DNA from: an uncultured Halomonas sp.
Lineage (GTDB): Bacteria > Pseudomonadota > Gammaproteobacteria > Pseudomonadales > Halomonadaceae
Length of the DNA stretch: 64,000 bases
NCBI RefSeq assembly: GCF_947500835.1
Contig: NZ_CANMTQ010000003.1
Coordinates: 62,001 to 126,000, forward strand
Direction: 5' to 3'
In this document: positions 44,303 to 52,419 of the stretch, piece after piece
Numbering within the stretch: the stretch's first letter is position 1
Layout of the letters: every line of letters starts with the position of its first letter
Notes under the pieces: model-generated
Databases searched by the model: none
Seen by the model: only the letters and a program-made list of their open reading frames with translations
Told to the model about the DNA's origin: nothing
Translations under genes and position numbers: made by a program

Positions 44303-45562
44303 ATGCTCCAAGTGCTGAGTCACCGTCGTTACCGGCATTTGTTCCTGGCCCAGGCTATCGCTCTCGTCGGTACCGGTCTGACGACGGTTGCCTTGGCGCT
44401 GCTGGCCCATGACCTGGCCGCCGGGCAGGCGGGAACCGTGCTGGGCACAGCCCTGGCGATCAAGATGGTGGCCTATGTAGGTATCGCACCGCTGGTGGGC
44501 GCCTATGCGACGCGCCTGCCCCGACGCTGCCTGCTGGTCAGCCTGGACCTGCTGCGTGCAGCCGTGGTCTGCATGCTACCCTTCGTCACCGAGATATGGC
44601 AGATCTATGTCCTGATCTTCCTGCTCAACACTTGCTCGGCGGGCTTCACGCCGGTCTTCCAGGCGACGATTCCCGACATTTTCGAAGACGAGGGCCAGTA
44701 CACCCGGGCATTGTCACTGTCGCGTCTTGCTTACGATCTGGAAAACCTGCTCAGCCCGGTGGCCGCGGCGGCGCTGTTGATGGTGATGGACTTCGATGTG
44801 CTGTTTCTGCTCAACGCCCTGGCGTTCTTGATCTCGGCCGCCCTGGTCGTGTCGGTGACGCTGCCGTCGCCGCATCCAACGGAGGAATCACCGGGTGTCT
44901 GGCAGCGTGTTTCTCACGGCATGCGGATTTACCTGAAGACACCTCGTCTGCGGGGGCTGCTGGCATTGAATATGGCGGTCTCGGCTGCCGGGGCCATGCA
45001 GATCGTCAACACCGTGGTAGTCGTGCGCTCTGTCCTGGGGCTGGGCGAGCGCGAGGTGGCCCTGGCCCTCGCCTCGGCCGGAGGGGGCTCTATGGTAGTG
45101 GCCTTGCTGCTGCCTAAAGTGCTGGAGCGCGTGCCCGAACGTCCGATCATGCTGTTGGGCGGCATCCTCATGGCGTTGAGCCTGTACCTGGGCCTGCTCA
45201 CCCCAGAGTTCACCGGACTACTGGGGCTATGGCTGCTGCTGGGTGCCGGCGCCTCATTGGTCATGACGCCCACCGGGCGATTGCTCAAACTCTCATGCCA
45301 GCCCGAGGATCGACCGGCGCTGTTTGCCGCGCAGTTCTCGTTGTCGCACGGCTGCTGGCTGGTGGCCTATCCGTTGGCCGGCTGGGTCGGGGCTGAGGTG
45401 GGCTTAATCGAGACCTTTGCCCTGCTGGGGACGATCGCGCTGGTGTCGACGGCGCTCGCAACCCGTGTCTGGCCGTCACGGGATCCGGTCGCGCTTGAGC
45501 ATGATCATGCTCCTATGGAGCACGCTCATCTGCATTATCACGACGACCATCACCAGGCATAA
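44303..45562 (+). CDS. NreB-like MFS nickel exporter with frameshifted His-rich tail
   Basis: A 419-residue MFS transporter with about eleven or twelve membrane segments, starting MLQVLSHRRYRHLFLAQAIA. The ATG at 44303 is preferred over upstream starts because GAGGAGGG lies before it. The C-terminus is histidine-rich (HDHAPMEHAHLHYHDDHHQ) and then ends at TAA 45560-45562. Removing one G at 45556/45557 restores a frame that continues HNHEGWEGPEPHRHPHYHHR to TGA 45693-45695. So a one-base insertion has probably shortened the metal-binding tail. The transporter core is intact. It would export Ni2+ under RcnR. Confidence 0.87.
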   Translation: MLQVLSHRRYRHLFLAQAIALVGTGLTTVALALLAHDLAAGQAGTVLGTALAIKMVAYVGIAPLVGAYATRLPRRCLLVSLDLLRAAVVCMLPFVTEIWQIYVLIFLLNTCSAGFTPVFQATIPDIFEDEGQYTRALSLSRLAYDLENLLSPVAAAALLMVMDFDVLFLLNALAFLISAALVVSVTLPSPHPTEESPGVWQRVSHGMRIYLKTPRLRGLLALNMAVSAAGAMQIVNTVVVVRSVLGLGEREVALALASAGGGSMVVALLLPKVLERVPERPIMLLGGILMALSLYLGLLTPEFTGLLGLWLLLGAGASLVMTPTGRLLKLSCQPEDRPALFAAQFSLSHGCWLVAYPLAGWVGAEVGLIETFALLGTIALVSTALATRVWPSRDPVALEHDHAPMEHAHLHYHDDHHQA

Positions 45563-45691
45563 CCATGAGGGCTGGGAAGGGCCTGAGCCCCACCGCCATC
45601 CTCACTATCATCATCGGCACGCCTTTGTGATCGATATTCATCACACGAGATGGCCGTCGTTACATGCCAAAGAGACACAGAGAACGTTTGC

Positions 45692-45859
45692 ATGACCAGT
45701 CTGCCTGACAAAATCCTTCACTTATCGGAATACCGCATCCTGGCCACAAAGATGGAAGAGCATGATCTCCGCTTTCAGGTCGAAGCTCCGGTCCCTGTGG
45801 CCTGGATTGAACCTCTACCGGCTACGACTAGTAGGATGGCCGGTTTATATCAATTTTAA
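45692..45859 (+). pseudogene. 5' fragment of an ISL3-family transposase
   Basis: The first about 36 residues (MTSLPDKILHLSEYRILATK, then EHDLRFQVEAPVPVA) match the N-terminus of ISL3-family transposases. The sequence then leaves the family and stops. The zinc-binding CEEC motif and the catalytic domain are missing. A short relic of an insertion next to the exporter gene. Confidence 0.65.
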
Positions 45860-45872
45860 TGTAGAGGACTTC

Positions 45873-45995
45873 ATGAATATCGCCAGTCAGGCAGGATTGA
45901 ACAAGAATGCGGCTGAAAGTCGGCTTGCCTCCTTCGGCGTGCAGGCTGTCTTGGCCCTGAATATATCAAACGCCAAAGCTAACGAAATTCGTTAG
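45873..45995 (+). other. short unidentified coding fragment
   Basis: A frame of 40 codons starts at ATG 45873 after TAGAGGAC. The product (MNIASQAGLNKNAAESRLAS, then FGVQAVLALN) is protein-like, and the frame is also open upstream in phase with WPVYINFNVEDF. I do not recognise it; it may be the end of a larger lost gene. Confidence 0.35.
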
Positions 45996-46086
45996 TCTCC
46001 TGCCTTCAGCATGCGGGAACGGATGGACGAGGTTCAGCGAGGGATCGGTGATTTAGTAGATGAGGGGGCGGCGAAGTGATAGGGCG

Positions 46087-46190
46087 CTGGGCATCACCGG
46101 CATGTGGGTCGCCGTGATGGCGGATACCGGCGCGACGGTACTGGTGACGCTGAACGCCATGCGGCTGCTGGATTATCGCTTTCAAGGTGG
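46087..46190 (+). pseudogene. 3' remnant of a heavy-metal P-type ATPase
   Basis: The frame encodes ITGMWVAVMADTGATVLVTLNAMRLLDYRF, typical for the very end of ZntA/CadA-type ATPases (the last membrane segments), which is quoted here in two parts as ITGMWVAVMADTGATVLV and TLNAMRLL. Everything upstream is missing. It overlaps the 3' end of the opposite-strand glycosyltransferase by a few bases. Confidence 0.7.
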
Positions 46191-47807
46191 GGCATTCCCA
46201 GCGGGCACGGAGCGGATGGCCTCACCGGCAGGGTCCTCCGTCCCTTTGGCGACGGGTGAGGAGGCCAGATAACGACGGGCCTCGCGCAACACCAGCCAGC
46301 GTCCCCGGTAGCGAAACGCCTGGGCATCGGCAGGGATAACCGATGCGTCTTTTACCGTAGTGACAATAAGGCCGTTAGGATGCCGCTGACTCCAAGCTTG
46401 GATATTTTCCTCATCGATTTGCTGCAAGGGAGTCGTCAAGCGCCCGGCAAAGCCAAAAGTGGCCTGATAGTCGAAGTCTGCGATAGTTACGGCCTTGCCG
46501 TCGGCCTGCCAATCGGCGATGACCCGCGACGGCGCACTGATGTCGTATGCATTCCATAAGGGGCCGAGCATGACATGAACGGTCAGGACCCAGGCCAATA
46601 CGTTGAATAGCACCATGCCACGCAGCGTTCCCATCGTTGATCGGGGGCGTAAATAAATGCTGCCGATCGCCAAGGCGAGCAACAGCAGCGCGCCGACTGG
46701 ATCGATGCCATCGCGCAGTAAGGGTTTGCCTGTGACGCTGAGCAGTAATCCCGCTACGGCCAATAGTCCCCAGCCCAGCCCGAGCCCCCATAGGCGCGCG
46801 GGAGGCTTGCCGCTCGAGTCGGCTCCTCGAGCAGCAATGAGAGCCAGGGCCGGTAGCAGGGGCATCAGGTAATGTACTTGCTTGCCGCTGATCAGCATGA
46901 AGAGCGCTAGCGTGCCCAGGGCCCAGCATCCCAGGAGACGCACCGAGCGCTCATGCAGCCGAAGCCGAGACCAGAGCGGCGGCCATGTCCAGGCGGGAAA
47001 TACCAACACGGGCAGCAAGAGTAGATACCAGTACCAAGGGCGGGCATGATCCATGGCCTGGACCAGCCGATCGGCGGTCTGGCCCCACAGCAACTGCCGA
47101 GCGAAGACTTCGCCGCCCAGCCAGGCGGCGGGCAAGGCCCAGGCCAGCAGCATCAGGACCGCCAATCCCAGCGCCGACCCCGCGCCCTTCCACCAGGCAA
47201 GCGTCACCTGGCCACGCCAGTAGGGCGCGCTCAGCACGATTACCAGCCAGGCCACCAGTGCCGTAGGCCCCTTGGCGAGCAGTGCCAATCCCAGCCACAC
47301 ACCGGCGCCGAGCCATTGGTTCCGTGTAGGACGCGAGTCGAACGAGACCAGCGGCACGATCGCGCCGAGCACGCAGGCGGTCAGCAACACATCGAACATC
47401 AGCACGCCGCTGTAGGTGAGCCACAGCAGCATGGCGGCCAGGATGAGCGTTGCCTTCCAGGCGTAGTCGTCGTCGCCCAGACGCCGGGCGAGGCGAAACA
47501 ACTGCAGTTGGGCTAATAGCGCTGCTAGCGGCGAGACCAGCTTCGGCCAGGCGTCATTGACGCCGAAGAGTGTCCAACCGAGATGAATCAGCCAGAACAT
47601 CAGTGGGGGTTTGTCCGAATAGGGCACGCCGTTCATGTGCGGTACGAGGAACTGATGCTGTTGCCACATCTCCCAGGCCACGCTGACGTAGCGAGTCTCG
47701 TCGATGGGTATGTAAGGACGCGCCACAGCGGCTAGCCCAACCATCAGATAAACGACGAATAATACAAGGGTGTTCAGGTTCAGATTATGGGCAGAAAGTT
47801 TCCACAT
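46182..47807 (-). CDS. GT39-family (ArnT-like) membrane glycosyltransferase (copy 1)
   Basis: A 541-residue protein of the PMT/ArnT type with about 11-12 membrane segments. The first periplasmic loop has the signature RPYIPIDETRYVSVAWEMW with Asp-Glu, and MNGVPYSDKPPLMFWL follows. ArnT-type enzymes transfer a sugar from an undecaprenyl-phosphate carrier to lipid A. The ATG at 47807 is chosen because an N-terminal 35-residue extension upstream is not membrane-like. It lies 19 bases after the phosphoesterase gene. The donor sugar is unknown. Confidence 0.83.
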   Translation of the reverse strand: MWKLSAHNLNLNTLVLFVVYLMVGLAAVARPYIPIDETRYVSVAWEMWQQHQFLVPHMNGVPYSDKPPLMFWLIHLGWTLFGVNDAWPKLVSPLAALLAQLQLFRLARRLGDDDYAWKATLILAAMLLWLTYSGVLMFDVLLTACVLGAIVPLVSFDSRPTRNQWLGAGVWLGLALLAKGPTALVAWLVIVLSAPYWRGQVTLAWWKGAGSALGLAVLMLLAWALPAAWLGGEVFARQLLWGQTADRLVQAMDHARPWYWYLLLLPVLVFPAWTWPPLWSRLRLHERSVRLLGCWALGTLALFMLISGKQVHYLMPLLPALALIAARGADSSGKPPARLWGLGLGWGLLAVAGLLLSVTGKPLLRDGIDPVGALLLLALAIGSIYLRPRSTMGTLRGMVLFNVLAWVLTVHVMLGPLWNAYDISAPSRVIADWQADGKAVTIADFDYQATFGFAGRLTTPLQQIDEENIQAWSQRHPNGLIVTTVKDASVIPADAQAFRYRGRWLVLREARRYLASSPVAKGTEDPAGEAIRSVPAGNAPP

Positions 47808-47826
47808 CTTATTGTTCAAACTTGAA

Positions 47827-48906
47827 TCAGAGTCGTTGGTTGCATGACTTGTGACCGCTGTCGAGCGCCGAGTTGGTTTTCGCCGACAGGAACTGCCAAC
47901 GGTATTCGTCATCGGCTAACTCGAGCTTCAGCAAACCATGGTCACTGGTAATCAGACGTTCGGAAAAAGAGGCAGGTTTTGTGGCGTCAGCGAGGTCCGT
48001 ACCGCCGGTGCCGACCACAAAGGACGTAATGCCATTGTCCGGATCGACCCGACCCTGGGCGTCGAGTGGCCGCGTTCGTTCATAGAAATGGTTATGTCCA
48101 TTGAGCACCAGTGTTGCGCCCTGGCGATAGAGGATCTCGAATAAACGCTGGGCGTCTTCGCTGTTGTTACGCTTGCTGGTCGAGAACGCGGGCTTGTGGA
48201 AGAAAGCGAGCACGCAAGAAGCATCAGAATTGGTCAATTGCGCCTCAAGCCAGCGTGCCTGAGCTGAGCCCTTATTAGCCGCCACTTCGCTGTTGAGCGA
48301 TAGCACAAGCCAGCCGTTCATATGCGTCGCATAGTATCCACGGCGCTCAGGGCCGGCTCGGGTGCCCCAGTAATCGTAGTAGGCGTAAGCATCGTGGGAA
48401 TGGTATTCGTGATTGCCTGGGGTGGGGTACGTACGGTCCTTGAAGTGGCCCCAGTAGGTGTCGTAGCAGAGATTGAGATCCACGGGTGCGCCGTTAGGAT
48501 AAGCCAAGTCGCCCAGAGCCAGGACCGGCAAGCCGGGATGGTCATCGACAAGTTTTGCCGTTTGTAGAGCACCAGCGTCCTTCAAGAGTTCGGCATTGGC
48601 CTGTCCGAAGAAGTAAGCAAGATTGCGTAGTGTCTTGTCGAAGCCCTTATGGGGCTTGCACCGGGCGATATCACCGGCGGCCAACAACTCGAAGCCATCG
48701 CGGGTGACGTCATCCTGTGCGATGTTGGCTCGCTCAACGGGGTCGGCTATGACCGCATTGGTCTGGCGTACCTCGACGGCGAGCCACGAGGTCATCATTG
48801 AAAATATCTGGCCGTGGGTGGCCTGGATCGAAACGAGGACGATCAGCACGAAAAGCGCTATCATCGTTCCTGCGATCGTGAAACGTCTGTTTGGATTCTT
48901 GTTCAT
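47827..48906 (-). CDS. exported metallophosphoesterase (copy 2)
   Basis: A 359-residue paralogue of the enzyme at 33673, identical in length and with the same metal motifs: AAGDIARC, LALGDLAYPNG, PGNHEYH, FFHKPAF and LNGHNHFYERTRP. An N-terminal membrane anchor (residues about 11-30) precedes a periplasmic domain. It is the middle gene of a COG4705-phosphoesterase-GT39 cluster, so it may act on lipid phosphates or sugar-phosphates released by the transferase. The substrate is unknown. Confidence 0.85.
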   Translation of the reverse strand: MNKNPNRRFTIAGTMIALFVLIVLVSIQATHGQIFSMMTSWLAVEVRQTNAVIADPVERANIAQDDVTRDGFELLAAGDIARCKPHKGFDKTLRNLAYFFGQANAELLKDAGALQTAKLVDDHPGLPVLALGDLAYPNGAPVDLNLCYDTYWGHFKDRTYPTPGNHEYHSHDAYAYYDYWGTRAGPERRGYYATHMNGWLVLSLNSEVAANKGSAQARWLEAQLTNSDASCVLAFFHKPAFSTSKRNNSEDAQRLFEILYRQGATLVLNGHNHFYERTRPLDAQGRVDPDNGITSFVVGTGGTDLADATKPASFSERLITSDHGLLKLELADDEYRWQFLSAKTNSALDSGHKSCNQRL

Positions 48907-48951
48907 TGACCCTTTCCTTGGCTAGCATCGCTTTCGTCCATCAATCGATGG

Positions 48952-49710
48952 TCAGTGGGTCTTGCTTGCGGCCCGCTGCTTGAACACCAGGATACAAACC
49001 ACGATAAAGACGATGAGTACGGCGGAGGCGGAGTAACGACTCAGCGCTAGACCGCCGGCACTAACCGGTTTGTCGAGAAAATCCCCCACCACCGCTCCCA
49101 GAGGACGCGTCAGCACGAACGCCGCCCAGAACAGTAGCGTATGAGAGATCTTGGTCCAGAAATAGGCGGCGGCGACCAGGGCAAGCAAGGCACCAAAGAT
49201 AGCCGCGGCGCCGGTATAACCAAGCCCCGCGCTATCCGCGGTCCAGTCACCCAATGCGGTTCCGAGGGTTTGGGAAAACATGATGGTTACCCAGTAGAAC
49301 ACTTCGCTCTTAGGCGAACTCACTGATGCCACCGATATCGTGCCCATTGTGCGATACCACAGGATCAAGGAAGCAATCAGGGCGGCGAACAGTAGTGAGG
49401 TACCCCCCGCATATCCAATGCCCAGGGAGCGATCGGCGAAGTCCGCAAGCGTCGTGCCGACGGTGGTGGTGGCGACAATCGTCGTCCAATACAAGAAGGG
49501 GTGGAAGCGGTTGGCAGCGATTTGTGCACTAACGAATATAAGAAATATTATCGTAAAGATACCCGTTGCCGTCAGATAGCCGAGATTCATTGACATGGAG
49601 ACCGCGTCACCGCCAGTTTCGCCCAAGGTGGTGGCCGCAATCTTGAGTATCCAGAATAATAAAGTGACTTCGGGAACCTTGGCCAGACTTGCCTCGATAT
49701 TATTTTGCAT
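48952..49710 (-). CDS. COG4705-family membrane protein (copy 1)
   Basis: A 252-residue protein with seven or eight membrane segments and an internal repeat of the form T-x-G-(E/T)-x-x-x-D: TTLGETGGDAVS, TTVGTTLADF, TLGTALGDWTAD and RPLGAVVGDFLDKP. The family has no known activity. It leads a three-gene envelope operon and has a paralogue at 57550, which in turn leads a two-component operon. The conserved acidic residues in the membrane suggest ion transport; that is a guess. Confidence 0.8.
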   Translation of the reverse strand: MQNNIEASLAKVPEVTLLFWILKIAATTLGETGGDAVSMSMNLGYLTATGIFTIIFLIFVSAQIAANRFHPFLYWTTIVATTTVGTTLADFADRSLGIGYAGGTSLLFAALIASLILWYRTMGTISVASVSSPKSEVFYWVTIMFSQTLGTALGDWTADSAGLGYTGAAAIFGALLALVAAAYFWTKISHTLLFWAAFVLTRPLGAVVGDFLDKPVSAGGLALSRYSASAVLIVFIVVCILVFKQRAASKTH

Positions 49711-49806
49711 GGCAGAACTTACCCCAGATCAGAAAGTCGGAGTTAAACATAACAATAAAGTTTGTTAGTTCGGAGTTGTTAGTCTATCCAGGTTTAAGGG
49801 TTTAAA

Positions 49807-49829
49807 AGGGTTCTGTTTAGAAGAACCCT
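49807..49829 (-). terminator. intrinsic terminator of the 49875-50150 gene
   Basis: An 8-bp stem AGGGTTCT/AGAACCCT (49807-49814 with 49822-49829) and a 7-base loop. On the - strand it is followed by TTTTAAACCC. It lies 46 bases beyond the stop of the small exported-protein gene. Confidence 0.6.
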
Positions 49830-49874
49830 GTTTATGACTCAAAAAAGCATTTAAAGCCTTCGAGCTAGATAACT

Positions 49875-50150
49875 TTACATATTGTCTTGGGTGCTTTTTG
49901 TCTGTTGAGCGTTTTCTGCTTGTTCTTGAGTGGACAGCTTGTCGATCATTGCTTCCAGTTCTTGCACTTGATTTTGTAACGCCTGTACATGTGCATCAGA
50001 TCCTTTGCCTTGGGACTCAGCGGCCTGTTGCGTTTGTTGTTTCAACTCTTGCCTGTGCTCTTGCATAGCGGCAGAGTCCGCGTCCGCTGTTGCTATACCG
50101 GAAGCCAGCGCTAGCGCCAGGATGGATGCTGCCAATAGTTTGGTTTTCAT
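49875..50150 (-). CDS. small exported coiled-coil protein
   Basis: A 91-residue protein with a signal peptide (MKTKLLAASILALALASGIA, cleavage near TADA) and a mature part that is glutamine- and glutamate-rich and helical (residues 30-75, ending in an Asn/Gln-rich tail). The ATG at 50150 gives the signal peptide; 50213 is the end of a longer frame. A TTTAA-N6-TTTAA box lies about 80 bases upstream. The function is unknown, probably periplasmic. Confidence 0.7.
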   Translation of the reverse strand: MKTKLLAASILALALASGIATADADSAAMQEHRQELKQQTQQAAESQGKGSDAHVQALQNQVQELEAMIDKLSTQEQAENAQQTKSTQDNM

Positions 50151-50230
50151 GGCGTGTCTCACTTTAGACGATACATTAGTTTTAAGACTGGTTGTCGAAG
50201 TGCCTTTAAACACTTCTGTTTTGCGGTTAT

Positions 50231-50246
50231 TTTAACCACGTTTTAA
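50231..50246 (-). promoter_or_regulatory. PmrA/QseB-like box upstream of the small exported protein
   Basis: TTTAA-CCACGT-TTTAA with an 11-base period on the + strand. It is a weaker match than those near eptA, and AT-rich sequence makes chance more likely. Confidence 0.4.
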
Positions 50247-50469
50247 GATTGATTTATGGCTGTCTTCATGTCAAATAATATGAATCGTATTTTTCTTACT
50301 TTTTTGTAATATTTTCTTAAGTTTTATCGGGTATCCGGATTATCTTGTAGGGTTAGAGTAAAAGTATAATGTGTGCAGAGTAAAAAATTTGTCTATTCTA
50401 CTGATAAAAATAACGCTTCCCTATCAATAGCCGATCGACATGACAGACGGATAGCCTAAAAAGAGTGGG

Positions 50470-50721
50470 GGTTGCCACATTGAGGAACGGTCTGGCCGCG
50501 AGGTTACGAAACGCATGGCCGATGCTGGCCTGTTTGGGCTGGCGCATCTGGATCTGCGCACCATCCTGAAACAGATCGCCGCCATGCTGCCGGGGATCGT
50601 TCTGCTAGCGATTTTGGCCACCGCGGGTAGCTATTTGTGTCTCACTGGCTACGACCGGCTGGCGCTGAAATGGATCGGTCGCCCCTTTGCTTATCCCCGA
50701 ATCGCCCTGGCTTCCTTATAG
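50470..50721 (+). pseudogene. N-terminal fragment of an MprF/YbhN-type flippase
   Basis: The frame encodes LAILATAGSYLCLTGYDRLA and WIGRPFAYPRIALASL, matching the first membrane helices of the lysyl-phosphatidylglycerol flippase family. It ends after about 70 residues where a second truncated gene begins on the opposite strand. The rest of the several-hundred-residue protein is missing. Confidence 0.6.
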
Positions 50722-50957
50722 GCCCGCAGGTAGGGCCGCAGGTCGTAGAAGAGCCAGCGTATCCACCCGGCCACCGGATAGTTGCGGGCGATCGTCCAGC
50801 GTGTCTGATACCAGTCGTGAACGCCCAATCCGATGATCGCGAGCGTCACCAGGATGAGCAAACCGAGCGGCCAGCCCCAGGGCAGGAAAATCAAACCGGC
50901 CAGCAGCGACAATATCGCGACCAGGGGGACGATGGTTCGTTTGAGGAGATTGGTCAT
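50691..50957 (-). pseudogene. N-terminal fragment of a glutamate-synthase-like FMN protein
   Basis: An 88-residue frame with two membrane helices, then WYQTRWTIARNYPVAGWIRW and LFYDLRPYLRAY, which is the N-terminal signature of the FMN-binding glutamate synthase-like family. The catalytic part is absent, and the end reads through into the MprF fragment. It looks like a deletion that fused two opposite-strand gene starts. Confidence 0.7.
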
Positions 50958-51013
50958 TTTCAGCGGTTCACTCTCTGATTTGCGAACGTTCTAGTTAAAC
51001 GAACATTGACTCG

Positions 51014-51574
51014 TCAGACAGCTTTTTTCGCGGCTTTTGCCAGCATGATGAGCGAGAGGCCGGTCGAGAGAAAGTTCACGCCCAGCAGCAGGCCCAAGGT
51101 CCAAACGGCGGTTTCTGGCCAGCCGATCAGAATGACAAGACCGACGATCAGGGAGCACGCGCCGTTGAAGATCATCCAGCCCCAGTGGCGCAGATGTCCG
51201 CTCATCCGAAGCCCCAGCAGGATCGAAATCACGCCTTCCATCAGGAACACCAGCATCATCACAATGGTCAGGGCCGCAATGCCCACGCCGGGGAACAGCA
51301 GGAACGCTAGCCCCAGTAGCAAGGTGACGCCGAACGCAGCAGCGGCATAGCGCCATTCCCGTGCTGGGCACATTTCACAGGCGAACCAGAGCCCTGCTGC
51401 ACCCCACAATGCCATCAGCCAGGCAACCATAGACTCCCCGGCCAGCGTGGCCCATACGGGCAGCACGATGACAAGGGCCCCGATGATGGCAAAGACGATG
51501 CCGATGCCCATGAGCCGTTTCGAAAAGTCGGGTTTGAAGGGCGCGTCCCTATGCGAATGATCCAGGGTCTTCAT
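51014..51574 (-). CDS. HdeD-family (DUF308) membrane protein
   Basis: A 186-residue protein with six membrane segments. It begins MKTLDHSHRDAPFKPDFSKR, then has GIGIVFAIIGALVIVLPVWA and two more DUF308 repeats. The ATG at 51574 follows GGAGGAACC. HdeD proteins help acid resistance in E. coli. Its divergent neighbour is a two-component system, which may control it. Confidence 0.85.
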   Translation of the reverse strand: MKTLDHSHRDAPFKPDFSKRLMGIGIVFAIIGALVIVLPVWATLAGESMVAWLMALWGAAGLWFACEMCPAREWRYAAAAFGVTLLLGLAFLLFPGVGIAALTIVMMLVFLMEGVISILLGLRMSGHLRHWGWMIFNGACSLIVGLVILIGWPETAVWTLGLLLGVNFLSTGLSLIMLAKAAKKAV

Positions 51575-51658
51575 CTTGGTTCCTCCGCTGTCCGCCGATC
51601 CGATGAACGGTGGTACACCCTTTGTAACGCATCGGCCGATCGGAAAGTTCACCACAAC

Positions 51659-51674
51659 CTTACTTTTACGTAAG
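51659..51674 (+). promoter_or_regulatory. inverted repeat in the hdeD-regulator divergent region
   Basis: CTTAC-N6-GTAAG, a 5-bp palindrome, about 70-80 bases before both divergent starts. A possible operator; the orientation (inverted) differs from the direct repeats. Confidence 0.35.
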
Positions 51675-51741
51675 AAACGCGGTGTGACTGGCTGAAACCG
51701 AACACCATGGCGTAATGTTCTCGATAAAAGTGGAGGCGCCC

Positions 51742-52419
51742 ATGAAAATCCTGCTGGCCGAAGATGACCTGAAAATGGCCAAGTACCTTTGCGCCGGACT
51801 GAGCGAGCATGGCCACAGCGTCGATCACGTGACGGACGGACGCGACGCGCTAAGCTATTGCCTCTACAACGATTGCAATATCGCCATTGTGGATCGGATG
51901 ATGCCGGGAATGGACGGTCTCTCGGTGGTCAGGGCGCTCCGGGCGGCGCACAAGGATCTGCCGATTTTGTTTCTGACCGCCATGAGTCATGTCGATGATA
52001 GAGTGGAAGGGCTATCGGCCGGGGGCGACGATTATCTGGTCAAGCCGTTCCACTTTTCCGAACTTCTGGCACGCATCATTGCGATCACCCGCCGGAAACA
52101 AGACACCGAGAATACGAACTCCCTTGAAGTTCACGATCTGCAGCTTGATTTGCTGACGCGGATGGCGACCCGACAAGGCAAGCAGGTCAAGCTTCATTCC
52201 AAGGAGTTCGCGCTGCTGGAGATCCTGATGCGTCATCCTGGGCACGTGATCACCCGCACGATGTTGCTCGAGCGTGTCTGGAATTTCCATTTCGAGCCGA
52301 ACACTACCGTCGTTGAAACCCATATGAGCCGGTTGCGCAGCAAGATCGACAAACCCTTCGATATGGCTCTGATCCACACGATCCGCAATACCGGATATAC
52401 ACTACATGGACCGCGGTAA
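51742..52419 (+). CDS. OmpR-family response regulator (system 2)
   Basis: A 225-residue regulator starting MKILLAEDDLKMAKYLCAGL, with phospho-acceptor Asp in IAIVDRMMPGMDGL and a winged-helix output domain ending HTIRNTGYTLHGPR. The ATG at 51742 follows GTGGAGGCG. The kinase start overlaps its end by 14 bases. It is divergent from hdeD. Confidence 0.9.
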   Translation: MKILLAEDDLKMAKYLCAGLSEHGHSVDHVTDGRDALSYCLYNDCNIAIVDRMMPGMDGLSVVRALRAAHKDLPILFLTAMSHVDDRVEGLSAGGDDYLVKPFHFSELLARIIAITRRKQDTENTNSLEVHDLQLDLLTRMATRQGKQVKLHSKEFALLEILMRHPGHVITRTMLLERVWNFHFEPNTTVVETHMSRLRSKIDKPFDMALIHTIRNTGYTLHGPR

